Program-made: the position numbers and the translations under genes
Source: Chitinophagaceae bacterium
GTDB lineage: Bacteria > Bacteroidota > Bacteroidia > Chitinophagales > Chitinophagaceae
Direction of reading: 5' to 3'
DNA: 52,530 nt
Assembly: GCA_016719815.1 (NCBI GenBank)
Contig: JADJYK010000020.1
Location: forward strand, 1-52,530
Shown: piece by piece, positions 8,795 to 18,480 of the stretch
Numbering within the stretch: position 1 is the stretch's first letter
Layout of the letters: every line of letters starts with the position of its first letter
The notes under the pieces: generated by a model
The model's input: the letters and a program-made list of their open reading frames with translations, nothing else
Databases searched by the model: none
What the model was told of the DNA's origin: nothing

Positions 8795-10699
8795 ATGAAC
8801 AACGTATTACATATAGTATATCTTATTCCGCTGATTCCTTTAATTGGTTTTTTAATTAATGGACTTGGAAGAAATAAATTATCAAAAACACTGATAGGGA
8901 TTATCGGGTGCGGAACTGTGCTTACGTCTTTTGTACTCAGCATTTGGGTTTTTATGCAGGTAAAGGATGGTAATGTGCATACAGCCCACTATTTTAATTT
9001 TATTTCAGTCGGTGATTTAAAAATTCCCTTTGCATTTAAAATTGATGAACTTTCATCTTTGTTCTTACTTATAATAACCGGCGTTGGTTTCCTGATTCAT
9101 GTTTATTCAACGGCTTATATGCATGGGGAGAAGACTGACCACTATGGCAGATACTTTTCTTATCTCAACCTGTTCATTTTTTCCATGCTCTTGCTTGTTA
9201 TGGGAGCCAATTATGTAATTATGTTCATAGGATGGGAAGGCGTTGGCCTTTGCTCTTACCTGCTTATTGGTTACTGGTTTAAGAATACCGATTACAACAA
9301 AGCTGCCAACAAGGCTTTCATAATGAACCGCATTGGAGACCTTGCATTCCTCATAGCCATTTTTTGGATTATTGTACGGGTTGGTGGTGTAAATTTTGAT
9401 GATGTTTTTGCGGTAGCAAAAGGCGGAGGTTCAAAACAGAAAATTCTCAACGGCTGATATTACGATCATAACAATGTTACTTTTTATTGGAGCAACAGGT
9501 AAAAGTGCCCAAATTCCATTATATACATGGCTGCCTGATGCAATGGCAGGCCCTACGCCTGTTTCTGCACTAATCCATGCTGCTACAATGGTAACTGCAG
9601 GTATCTATATGATAGCCCGTAGCAATGTGCTTTATTCATTGTCACACACAACAATGACGATTCTAGCTATTGTAGGGTTGGCTACGGCCTTACTTGCTGC
9701 AACCATTGCACTGAAGCAGAATGATATTAAAAAAGTACTGGCTTATTCAACTGTTAGTCAGTTGGGATTTATGTTTCTTGCGTTAGGGACCGGGGCTTAT
9801 GTTGCAGCAGTATTTCATGTAATGACACATGCTTTTTCAAAGCCTTGCTTTTCCTTGGTAGTGGCAGTGTGATACATGCAATGGGCGGTGAACAGGACAT
9901 AAGAAATATGGGCGGCTTAAGTAAAAAACTTAAAACCACTTATTGGACTTTCCTTATCGGTTGTATAGCCATTGCCGGTATTCCCCCGTTGAGCGGCTTC
10001 TTCTCAAAAGACGCAATTTTAATGAATGCTTTTGCGAATAGTAAACTGCTTTTTAGTATTGCAATGTTTACAGCAATGTTAACGGCTTTTTATATGTTTC
10101 GGTTATTGTTTATTACATTCATCGGGAAATTTCGTGGTACTCAAGAACAGGAGCGTCACCTGCATGATAGTCCTGCTGCTATGACAATACCCTTGGTTAT
10201 TTTGGCCATCTTGTCGATTTTTGGAGGTTTTATTGGCGTGCCGGAAGTACTGAAAGGAAACAATCTAATAGGTAAATTTCTGTTACCAGTGATTCCACCT
10301 GCTCAGCATGTTCATTCCCTTTCACACTCAGAAGAAATAATGTGGATGGTAATCTCTACGGCATTGATGCTGGGGATAATAGTTGCTGCGTGGTTCATAT
10401 TCCGGAATTATAAAAGAAAGGACGGAACCGGGTTTGGGAAATTGCTGGAAAACAAATGGTATGTGGATGAACTGTACGACAAGGTGATAGTGCAGCCATT
10501 ATATAGATTCGGTGATTTTCTGAAGAATGTAATTGATAATAAGGTGGTGGATGGATTAGTGAATGGTGTTGGGCGGGCCGTTAACTATGGAAGCAGGCAA
10601 TTACGCTTGCTGCAAAGTGGCCAGGTTGGGGCTTATGTGCTGATGATGATTATTGGAATGATTTTCATTTTTGTTCTGCAATTTTTTATCAGAAAGTAG
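8795..10699 (+). CDS. nuoL: NADH-quinone oxidoreductase subunit L, frameshifted
   Basis: Largest antiporter-like subunit, about 635 residues when repaired. Segment one (8795-9457) has LNLFIFSMLLLVMGANYVI and GWEGVGLCSYLLIGYW. A one-base error near 9430-9450 shifts into the frame with GATGKSAQIPLYTWLPDAM and ALIHAATMVTAGIYM. A second break near 9835, probably two missing T in the run before CAAAGCC, separates HVMTHAF from KALLFLGSGSVIHAM; the third segment runs to 10699 with the C-terminal lateral helix region. The 140-base gap upstream shows no clear gene. Confidence 0.95.
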
Positions 10700-10759
10700 A
10701 AAAACTGCAGGTAGTTGATTTATTAATATTTAAATTCCGCCTTTGGCGAATATGATAAT

Positions 10760-12232
10760 ATGATTCCGGTTCTATTAATATTTATTCCATTACTGGCAGG
10801 AGTGCTTACATTCTTTTTCAGGAGCGAAAAGGCTGTTCGTTCCTGGAGTCTGGGAATATCGTTTGTTACTATGGCCGTTGCTGTTATTGGTGTTACTATT
10901 TTTGATGAAGGATCGCCGCTTCTAACTGTTAATACACCATGGTTACAAACACTCGGCAGCAGTTTTTTTGTTCGTCTTGACGGGTTAGGAAAAATTCTTA
11001 CACTTCTCACAGCAATTTCTTTTCCCGTTATTTTCACAAGCACATGGAGTACTCCATATAAGAGGTCAAATAATTTTTATGCCTTGATGTTGTTGGGTCA
11101 GGCGGGCTTAATGGGTGTTTTTGTAGCAGCAGATGCATTGTTATTCTATTTTTTCTGGGAACTTGCACTAATACCAATGTACTTTATTGCCTCAATTTGG
11201 GGTGGTGAAAAAAGGATTAGGGTTACTTTTAAGTTCTTTATCTATACATTCATTGGTTCTGTGCTGATGCTGATTGGTATTTTATATCTGCAGTCAAAAA
11301 CCGCAAACCATTCTTTTTCCATACAGGCATTCAATAATCTCCAGCTATCATTAAAGGAACAATCATGGCTTTTCTGGCTTTTCTTTATTGCATTTGCCAT
11401 AAAGATGCCCATTTTCCCATTACATACCTGGCAGCCAGACACCTATGAACAATCGCCAACGGCTGCTACAATGGTGCTTAGTGGTGTAATGGTTAAGATG
11501 GGACTTCTTGGTATAATCCGCTGGGTGATGCCAGTAATGCCGGCTGCTTTTCACTCATGGGGTGATGTGGCAATGTCATTGTCTGTAATTGGTATTGTAT
11601 ATGCCTCGCTTATTGCAATGCGCCAGGATGATTTGAAAAGACTTATTGCCTTCTCATCTATCGCACATATTGGGTTGATGAATATGGCCCTTTTTTCTGA
11701 AAATATCAGCGGGGTGCAGGGTGCAATTCTTCAGATGTTTAATCACGGCATTAACATAATTGGTCTGTGGGCAATAGTTGAAATCATTGAGCGTAAAACG
11801 GGTACCCGTAAAATGTCTGAATTGGGAGGTCTGGCACAAAAGGCACCTGCTATGGCAGTTTTCTTTGTCGTTATTGCCCTTGCAAATATCGCACTGCCCC
11901 TTACCAATTCGTTCCCCGGTGAGTTTTTGATGTTCAATAGCTTACTTACCGCTCACACTACCCGTTTGTACGCATTATTATTTACAGTATTTGCAGGACT
12001 TGGAATAATCTTGGGTGCTGTATACACATTGAACATGATTCGTAAAACTTTTTATGGAGAAACAAATACTGTGACAGCTGGTGTTACTGATTTATCGTTA
12101 AATGAAAAAATTGCTTTGAGTGCTGTTGTGATATTAGTTATTGTTATCGGGGTTTATCCGCAGTTGCTTCTGGATATAACCAATAATTTTTCTGAGATGA
12201 TAGCTAATAAAGATATGTTCCGCAAAGCGTAA
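10760..12232 (+). CDS. nuoM: NADH-quinone oxidoreductase subunit M
   Basis: Antiporter-like proton-pumping subunit, 490 residues and unbroken. Diagnostic segments are FFWELALIPMYFIASIWGG, MPIFPLHTWQPDTYEQSPTA and FSSIAHIGLMNMALFS, plus the conserved GEFLMFNSLL near the C-terminus. The start at 10760 (MIPVLLIFIPLLAGVL) begins a signal-like first helix and fits the family. Confidence 0.96.
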   Translation: MIPVLLIFIPLLAGVLTFFFRSEKAVRSWSLGISFVTMAVAVIGVTIFDEGSPLLTVNTPWLQTLGSSFFVRLDGLGKILTLLTAISFPVIFTSTWSTPYKRSNNFYALMLLGQAGLMGVFVAADALLFYFFWELALIPMYFIASIWGGEKRIRVTFKFFIYTFIGSVLMLIGILYLQSKTANHSFSIQAFNNLQLSLKEQSWLFWLFFIAFAIKMPIFPLHTWQPDTYEQSPTAATMVLSGVMVKMGLLGIIRWVMPVMPAAFHSWGDVAMSLSVIGIVYASLIAMRQDDLKRLIAFSSIAHIGLMNMALFSENISGVQGAILQMFNHGINIIGLWAIVEIIERKTGTRKMSELGGLAQKAPAMAVFFVVIALANIALPLTNSFPGEFLMFNSLLTAHTTRLYALLFTVFAGLGIILGAVYTLNMIRKTFYGETNTVTAGVTDLSLNEKIALSAVVILVIVIGVYPQLLLDITNNFSEMIANKDMFRKA

Positions 12233-12247
12233 TAATGAAGTGATAAT

Positions 12248-13629
12248 ATGAATGCATTACTCATATCGGCTCTGTTAGGTGTTGTCATGATGTTCAGCGG
12301 TATCACCCCTGAGGCAAAAGCATACGATCCGTTATATAGCAATTGCAGGCATTGCCTTGTTGCTGCTATTGAATGTTCTTGAAATGTGCGGCACTGTCTT
12401 GTTTAATATTGACACAAAAGGGATGATGGAATTTGACAGGTTTGCGTTGCTCTACATTTCAATTGCTTTGGCTTCTACGTTGTTATTTTTTACTTGCAGC
12501 AAAAGATATGGAAAAGGTGGGTTCAGGATATGCCGATTATTTTGCACTCATATTTTTTATTTTATGTGGCGTGGTCCTTGTTTCTTCCTTTAAATCATTG
12601 CTTATCTTATTTCTTGGTATTGAGATTATATCGATTCCTCTATACATTCTGACCGGTAGCGATAAAAAAAATCTTCGTAGTAATGAAGCATCACTTAAGT
12701 ATTTTCTGCTGGGATCATTTTCTACTGGAATTTTGCTGATGGGGATTGCTCTAATGTACGGATCGCTGGGAACCTTTAGTACAACGGGTGTTAATTTCTT
12801 GCCGGAAGGAACAAAGCCATCAGTATTATTAGTTGCAGGTATGCTGATGTTGTTTTTTGCAATGTCTTTTAAGGTATCGGCTGTACCGTTTCATTTTTGG
12901 ACACCCGATGTATATGACGGGGCACCTACAGTATTTACTTCCTTCATGGCTACAATTGTTAAGGCTGCAGTTTTCATTGCTTTTATCCGTTTGTTTGATG
13001 AGAGCTTTGGGGCAATGCAGTCGCAATGGCAGTTAATGGTTGCAGTTATCATCACTGCTACTTTGCTGGTGGGAAATATAACAGCAGTTTTTCAGCAAAG
13101 TGTAAAAAGGATGCTGGCATACTCAAGTATTTCTCAGGCTGGCTTTATGTTGTTTGCTGTGTTTGCCATGAATACAGATGCGAAAGAAGGTCTGATTCTG
13201 TATGCTGCTGCTTACAGCCTGGCAACAATTGGAATTTTTGCAGTATTAAATAAATTGAGCGACTATTCATTTGATGGGTTTAACGGACTCGCCAAAGAGC
13301 AGCCTTTGCTGGCCGGAACGGCAGTTGTGTTTTTACTTTCATTGGCAGGGATTCCGCTTACTGCCGGATTTCTTTCCAAATTTTATATGCTTAAGGCAGC
13401 ACTTGCAACAGGAAAATTCATGTGGCTTGTAATTTTTGCAGTGCTAATGGCTGCTGTAAGTGTTTTTTATTATTTCCGTGTTATTCAGGCGATGTATTTT
13501 AAGGAACCTCAAAAACCTATACAGGTTTCCGCTTCAGCTTCTTTCAAAACCGGCCTTGTTATCGTTGCACTGCTGATAATAATTCTTGGCATTAACCCGG
13601 GGTTATTAATCCGCTGGCTGTACTTCTAA
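12248..13629 (+). CDS. nuoN: NADH-quinone oxidoreductase subunit N, frameshifted
   Basis: Third antiporter-like subunit and last gene of the operon. The ATG at 12248 opens MNALLISALLGVVMMFSGI; a one-base error near 12305-12325 moves to the frame HTIRYIAIAGIALLLLLNVL, and another near 12490 at a T-run moves to the long frame with LAAKDMEKVGSGYADYFAL, VPFHFWTPDVYDGAPTVFTS and LAYSSISQAGFMLFA. Repaired length is about 460 residues, normal. It starts 15 bases after nuoM. A weak hairpin (GGCTTTT at 13682-13688, AAAAGCC at 13699-13705) lies downstream. Confidence 0.95.
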
Positions 13630-13741
13630 ATTCCAGGATTTTCGTCTGCAATTTTTACTTCACCGCTGCTCACCGTAAAAGGGCTTTTTATAAAAAAGAA
13701 AAGCCGTCGCTCATATGTTTACGTACCTTCGGATGAAGGAT

Positions 13742-15022
13742 ATGAATTTTGGTGATATTTTTTCTTTGGCCTTTCGTTCAGTGCGCAGTAATAAGTTGCG
13801 TACGGGCATCACTATTGCAATTATTGCCTTCGGCATCATGGCGCTTGTAGGTATCATTACCGCTATTAAAGCTATGAACCAAAAATTTACCGAAAGTTTT
13901 TCAACAATGGGGGCTAATGCCTTTACTGTCCGATACAAAGAAAGAAATATACGCATCGGAGGTGGTGGAAATAATTCAGATATCAAGCTTACGAAGAAGG
14001 GAGCAAGAAAGGAGAAGAAATCAAATCTTGGAAAAATAATTACAAAGGAAGAAGCAGAGTTATTTGTTAAACGGTTTGACTTCCCTTCTACAAAAAGTAT
14101 ATCCATATTTGGAAACCGGAATAACATTATCTCTTACAGAAGCAGGAAGACAAGCCCTAATGTGATGATGTTTGGCGGTGATGAAAACTATTTAGTCCTG
14201 AATGGCTTTAATGTGCAGGCAGGCAGAAACATTAATAAAATGGATGTAAGTACAGGCAGAAATGTTTGCCTGATTGGTTATGATGTGGCTAAGAAGCTTT
14301 TTAAGGAGGGAATTGAGAGGGCGGTGAATGCCGTAGTGAGAATAAACTCAATACCCTACAGGGTGCTGGGGGTTCTGGAAAGCCGTGGTTCCAGTTTTGG
14401 CTTTAGCCGGGATAATGTAATTATAACTACTTATGAGAATATTGACAGGAACTTTCCATCAAATTTCTCTTACGTTGTGGCTGTGATGGCTAATGATCTT
14501 CGGGTAGTAACAGAAGCAATGGGTGAGGCAGAAGGTAGCTTTAGGGCAATCAGGAAGCTGAATACAACAGAGGATAACAATTTTGTAATAGACAGAAGCG
14601 ACAGTGTGGCAGAAAAGGCGATGAACAGTTTGCGGTTCCTTACCATTTCTGCTACGGTAATAGGATTAATTACACTGATAGGAGCGGCTATTGGGCTGAT
14701 GAATATTATGCTCGTATCTGTTTCTGAAAGGACCCGTGAGGTTGGATTGGTCAAGGCAATAGGAGGAAAAAGAAAGCTTGTAAGCCGTCAGTTCTTACTT
14801 GAAGCAGTAATAATCAGTGTGCTGGGAGCGATTTTCGGTATTGTGCTTGGCATTTTAGTTGGGAATATTTTTTCCGTGGTATTGAATACCGGTTTTGTAG
14901 TGCCTTGGGGTTGGATTTTTTACGGAATTATAATTTGCACAATAGTAGGACTTCTGGCTGGTTTATATCCGGCTTTAAAGGCTGGTAAATTAAACCCGAT
15001 AGAAGCATTACGATATGAATAA
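13742..15022 (+). CDS. ABC transporter permease, FtsX/MacB-like
   Basis: A 426-residue membrane protein with the MacB/FtsX layout: one N-terminal helix (ITIAIIAFGIMALVGIITA), a large periplasmic domain with SRGSSFGFSRDNVIITTYEN, then three C-terminal helices with LMNIMLVSVSERTREVGLVK and GLYPALKAGKLNPIEALRYE. Such proteins work with an ATPase in lipoprotein, peptide or macrolide export. No ATPase gene is nearby, so the partner must be elsewhere. A longer frame opens at 13715, but TACCTTCG at 13723-13730, close to TAnnTTTG, supports transcription from about 13736 and the start at 13742. Substrate unknown. Confidence 0.88.
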   Translation: MNFGDIFSLAFRSVRSNKLRTGITIAIIAFGIMALVGIITAIKAMNQKFTESFSTMGANAFTVRYKERNIRIGGGGNNSDIKLTKKGARKEKKSNLGKIITKEEAELFVKRFDFPSTKSISIFGNRNNIISYRSRKTSPNVMMFGGDENYLVLNGFNVQAGRNINKMDVSTGRNVCLIGYDVAKKLFKEGIERAVNAVVRINSIPYRVLGVLESRGSSFGFSRDNVIITTYENIDRNFPSNFSYVVAVMANDLRVVTEAMGEAEGSFRAIRKLNTTEDNNFVIDRSDSVAEKAMNSLRFLTISATVIGLITLIGAAIGLMNIMLVSVSERTREVGLVKAIGGKRKLVSRQFLLEAVIISVLGAIFGIVLGILVGNIFSVVLNTGFVVPWGWIFYGIIICTIVGLLAGLYPALKAGKLNPIEALRYE

Positions 15023-15091
15023 TATCAGTACGGAAGTTGATGAAAATAATGCTAAGGGATGTTCAAAATCAATTTATTATTAAAGTAGACG

Positions 15092-15117
15092 TTTCATTTA
15101 AAAAAATCCTTACCTTG
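15092..15117 (+). promoter_or_regulatory. Candidate promoter of the exb-tonB cluster
   Basis: In the 214-base gap before exbB, TACCTTG at 15111-15117 resembles the TAnnTTTG box with one T missing from the T-run, which could be an assembly error, and TTTC at 15092-15095 could be a degenerate -33 element. Transcription from about 15123 would leave a 5' leader of roughly 115 bases. A second near match, TAGTTTG, lies at 15140-15146. Weak evidence. Confidence 0.3.
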
Positions 15118-15236
15118 ACGCACCCAAATTATAAAAAACTAGTTTGGCGGGGCTCTTTTTAGGAAGTTTTTTCTTAGCATTGTACTTCCGAATCAGAATA
15201 AGTATTTAATTTATTTAAAACTAAAAAACAAAGATC

Positions 15237-16094
15237 ATGGCAGAGATTAAACCCACTGCACCAGTTAAGGCCACAACAGTTCAGGCAAAGAAAAGCAGCA
15301 ATCTCATTTCTTGGATTGCACCAGTTGTTTGTATTATCGCCGGTTATGCAATATGGCGTTTTATGATGGGGAACCCCGATGGATTTTCTCAGCCAGATCC
15401 TAAAGGCGGTTTTTGGCCTCATCACCTGAAACCTAAAGGTGCGTTTAACAGAATTTATGAAGGCGGTATCATTGTACCATTATTGATTGGAATGTTTCTC
15501 ATGGTTGTTGTATTTTCTATTGAAAGATATCTTACAATCCGTAAAGCTTTGGGTAAAGGATCTATTTCTGATTTTGTTCGTAAAGTTCAATATCATCTTG
15601 CTAACCGTAATGTTGATGCAGCCATTGCTGAGTGCGACAAACAAAAAGGTTCTGTAGGCAATGTAATGAAAGCTGGTTTGCACCGCTACAAAGAAATGAT
15701 CTCTGAAAGCAATCTGAATACCGAACAAAAGGTATTGTCTATTCAAAAAGAGGTTGAAGAAGCAACTGCACTTGAATTACCAATGCTGCAAAAGAACCTC
15801 GTATTTCTTTCTACAATTACTTCTGTGGGTACACTTATCGCCTTGTTGGGTACGGTAATGGGTATGATTCGTTCATTTGCCGCCTTGGGTGAAGAAGGTG
15901 GTGGCGGGTCTGCTACGAATGACCTGGCGGTTGGTATCTCAGAGGCGTTGTATAATACAGCTTTGGGTATCGGTACTTCGGCCATTGCCCTTATTATGTA
16001 CAACGTATTCACTACCAAGATCGATTCTATTACTTACGGTATTGATGAATCAGGTTTTACACTGACACAGAGCTTTGCTTCTCTCTATAAATAA
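15237..16094 (+). CDS. exbB: MotA/TolQ/ExbB-family proton channel protein
   Basis: Inner-membrane motor subunit that uses proton-motive force to energise TonB. It has 285 residues. Helices are seen near residues 24-44 and 76-98 (GGIIVPLLIGMFLMVVVFS), then a cytoplasmic loop, and two more helices with STITSVGTLIALLGTVMGMI and LGIGTSAIALIMYNVFTT. The third and fourth carry the TolQ/ExbB signature. The extra N-terminal helix is usual for Bacteroidota ExbB. It heads a cluster of two exbD genes and tonB. Confidence 0.94.
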   Translation: MAEIKPTAPVKATTVQAKKSSNLISWIAPVVCIIAGYAIWRFMMGNPDGFSQPDPKGGFWPHHLKPKGAFNRIYEGGIIVPLLIGMFLMVVVFSIERYLTIRKALGKGSISDFVRKVQYHLANRNVDAAIAECDKQKGSVGNVMKAGLHRYKEMISESNLNTEQKVLSIQKEVEEATALELPMLQKNLVFLSTITSVGTLIALLGTVMGMIRSFAALGEEGGGGSATNDLAVGISEALYNTALGIGTSAIALIMYNVFTTKIDSITYGIDESGFTLTQSFASLYK

Positions 16095-16161
16095 AAGGAG
16101 AGATTCCAGGCAATTGTATGGAAAAGACAACAAATTCATCTAATAGAAAATAGAATTAATC

Positions 16162-16818
16162 ATGCCAAGTGTTAAAATACCAAAGAAAAGCACATTTACA
16201 GACATGACACCGTTCGTGGATGTGGCTTTTCTTATCCTTTCGTTTTTTATCATGGCAACCAAGTTCAAACCACCAGAGTCAGTAGAAATTAAGACACCTG
16301 GATCAGTGCTTTCTCAGGAAATGCCAACGAACAATGCTGTTATGATATCTTTCGATTCTGCAAACCGGGTGTTTTTTACCGTTTTATCAGAAAAGGATGA
16401 TTCTAAACATAATGCTATCATTCAGGGCATTAACACCAGCCAGAATCTTGGTCTCACTTCTGCCGAAATGAACCAGTTTAAGAAGATTTATATGGTCGGA
16501 GTTCCATTTGCCAATTTGAAAGAATTGTTGAATACTCCTGAAAAAGATCAAAAACCTTCTGAATGGCCAGGCATTCCAGTAAGCGATACGCTTAACAACC
16601 AGTTGGAATGGTGGGTGCGTGAAGCAAAAAGTGCTTTTCAGGGTGAGAAGCTGGACTTTCTGATTAAAGGAGACGGAAATTCAAAATATCCTGCTTTTTC
16701 AGCAGTAATGGATGCGCTTAAGAAAAACGACCAGTTGAAATATCACCTGGTAACTTCTCTTGAGGGAGTTCCGACCGGTTCAGAGCTGGATAAACTGCAG
16801 GTAAAGAAACAACAGTAA
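16162..16818 (+). CDS. exbD: ExbD/TolR-family biopolymer transporter (first copy)
   Basis: Single-pass partner of ExbB, 218 residues. The N-terminus has the family signature TFTDMTPFVDVAFLILSFFI, with the membrane aspartate that binds the proton. The remainder is a periplasmic domain of about 170 residues, longer than the roughly 100 of proteobacterial ExbD, and it includes a stretch (residues 100-160) with no obvious counterpart in the second copy. Lies 67 bases after exbB. Confidence 0.93.
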   Translation: MPSVKIPKKSTFTDMTPFVDVAFLILSFFIMATKFKPPESVEIKTPGSVLSQEMPTNNAVMISFDSANRVFFTVLSEKDDSKHNAIIQGINTSQNLGLTSAEMNQFKKIYMVGVPFANLKELLNTPEKDQKPSEWPGIPVSDTLNNQLEWWVREAKSAFQGEKLDFLIKGDGNSKYPAFSAVMDALKKNDQLKYHLVTSLEGVPTGSELDKLQVKKQQ

Positions 16819-16848
16819 ACAAATTTATTTAATCAAAAATATTCTTTT

Positions 16849-17490
16849 ATGGCAAGTATAGAAGAAGGTGGCGATAGCGGACATAAGAAGGGCCCGGGTG
16901 TGAAAAAAGCCAAAAAGCTATCTACCAGAGTGGACATGACGCCGATGGTGGATTTGGGTTTCTTATTGATTACGTTTTTCGTTTTTACTGCTACAATGAG
17001 CAGCCTACTACGCTTGATTTGAATATGCCCAAGGATGTAAAAGACGAGGAACAGAAGACAGAAGTTAAAGAGTCCAGCGTTCTTACCATTATGCTGGGTA
17101 AAAGCAACCAGGTGTATTATTATGAAGGAAAACTCGAAGTAACAGAAGGTAAGAATAACTTCAAGTCTTCAAATTTCAAAGACATTCGTAAGGTCATTCT
17201 TGACAAAAAAAGGATGTTGTTAATCGTGGTAAAACGGATCTTACCGATCCTGGCTGTATTGCAGAGCGGGAGCAGGCAAAAAGGACGGAGACCCAGATTG
17301 GGAGAATGCATGTTTGGCTATGGACTTTGTCGTGGTTATTAAGCCTGACAAAGAAGCAACATATAAAAATGTAGTTGATATTCTTGATGAAATGACTATT
17401 AACCAGGTAAAAAGATATGCTATGGTTAATATTCTGGATGTGGAAGTGGAACTTATTAAGAAAACAGAAGAGTCAGCTGGCATAAAATAG
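16849..17490 (+). CDS. exbD: ExbD/TolR-family biopolymer transporter (second copy), frameshifted
   Basis: The ATG at 16849 opens MASIEEGGDSGHKKG and the signature STRVDMTPMVDLGFLLITFF, again with the membrane aspartate. One base is missing near 17000; restoring it gives TMSQPTTLDLNMPKDVKDEE. A second one-base error in the A-run near 17205 separates ILDKKKDV from the tail KPDKEATYKNVVDILDEMT, which ends at 17490. Repaired length is about 214 residues. Two ExbD genes in tandem suggest a mixed ExbD dimer around one ExbB channel (inference). Confidence 0.92.
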
Positions 17491-17545
17491 TTGCCTGTGT
17501 GTATGGAATAATATTTCAAAAGCATCTTATTTAAAAGCTTAATTA

Positions 17546-18388
17546 ATGGAAGCAAATAAAATACTATCAGCCGATGTTCTTGATATCCTTTTTGAAGGTA
17601 AGAACAAAGACTATGGTGCATATGAACTGAGAAAGTCCTACAATCGTCGGGTGCTTCGAGCCTTGTTAATTACTGCGTCTATTGCATTGCTGGCGTTGCT
17701 GGCCTCATTTCTTTCCAGTGCGATTAATGACAAGAAGAAGGAGAAAATTAAATCAAAGGAAATGACGATTCAGGAGATAAAGCAGGAAGAAAAGAAACCA
17801 CCTGTTGCGCCTCCGCCACCCCCGCCACCCCCTCCAAAGCAGGAACCTCCAAAGGTTGAGATGAAGCAGTTTACTCCACCTGTAATTAAAAAGGATGAGG
17901 AAGTGGAAAAGCCACCTGTAACTCAAAAAGAACTGGAAGATGTAAAAATTGATGTGAAGGATCAGGAAGGTGTGAAAGATGAAGGTAAAGTGGATGTGCC
18001 AGTTGTGGTTGACCAGGGAAAGCAAATTGTCGAAGAAAAGAAAGAAGAACCAGATGAAAACAAAGTGTTTGACAAAGTAGAAATTGAAGCAGCTTTTCCC
18101 GGTGGAGACAGTAAGTGGAGACAGTACCTTGAAAGAAGTCTCAATCCCAATACTCCTGTTGACAACGGAGCACCAGAAGGCACTTACACTACTGTAATTC
18201 AGTTTATTGTAGATAAAGAGGGAAATATCAGCGATGTCCGCCCCCTTACTAACCATGGTTATGGAATGGAAGAGGAAGCTATGCGGGTTATCAGGAAAGG
18301 TCCGAAATGGACACCTGCTATTCAGAATGGCCGCCAGGTAAAAGCTTACCGCAAGCAGCCTATTACGTTCCAGGTTCAGGGTGAATAA
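17546..18388 (+). CDS. tonB: Energy transducer TonB
   Basis: Spans the periplasm and passes energy from ExbB/ExbD to outer-membrane TonB-dependent receptors. It has 280 residues: a cytoplasmic start with GKNKDYGAYELRKSYNRR, one helix at about residues 36-57, a proline run (PPPPPPPPP) with Lys/Glu-rich periplasmic linker, and a C-terminal TonB domain with YTTVIQFIVDKEGNISDVRP and GPKWTPAIQNGRQVKAYRKQ. This is the Bacteroidota architecture. Last gene of the exb cluster; a terminator follows. Confidence 0.95.
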   Translation: MEANKILSADVLDILFEGKNKDYGAYELRKSYNRRVLRALLITASIALLALLASFLSSAINDKKKEKIKSKEMTIQEIKQEEKKPPVAPPPPPPPPPKQEPPKVEMKQFTPPVIKKDEEVEKPPVTQKELEDVKIDVKDQEGVKDEGKVDVPVVVDQGKQIVEEKKEEPDENKVFDKVEIEAAFPGGDSKWRQYLERSLNPNTPVDNGAPEGTYTTVIQFIVDKEGNISDVRPLTNHGYGMEEEAMRVIRKGPKWTPAIQNGRQVKAYRKQPITFQVQGE

Positions 18389-18411
18389 ATAAAAATACAA
18401 ATAAACATAGT

Positions 18412-18442
18412 AAAATCCTTCTCACACCGGGAAGGATTTTTT
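18412..18442 (+). terminator. Rho-independent terminator after tonB
   Basis: Ten-base perfect stem, AAAATCCTTC (18412-18421) with GAAGGATTTT (18431-18440), a nine-base loop and a run of six T at 18437-18442. It lies 24 bases after the tonB stop and closes the exbB-exbD-exbD-tonB transcript. Confidence 0.85.
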
Positions 18443-18467
18443 GTTTTACTCCTATCTGTTACCTTCC

Positions 18468-18475
18468 TAATTTTG
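18468..18475 (+). promoter_or_regulatory. Promoter -7 box of mnmE
   Basis: TAATTTTG is an exact TAnnTTTG match that ends five bases before the mnmE ATG at 18481. A TTTG at 18440-18443 could be the -33 element, with a spacing of 24. In this promoter class transcription starts about five or six bases after the box, so the mRNA would be leaderless or nearly so. Confidence 0.45.
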
Positions 18476-18480
18476 AATAA

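Noticed and set aside
13682..13705. Terminator after nuoN
   Set aside because: The seven-base AT-rich stem is not followed by a T-run, so it is only mentioned with nuoN.
17753..18400. Open frame of 215 codons on the - strand over tonB
   Set aside because: Produced by the low-complexity Pro/Lys/Glu coding sequence of tonB; the translation is a biased run of Phe, Leu and Trp.
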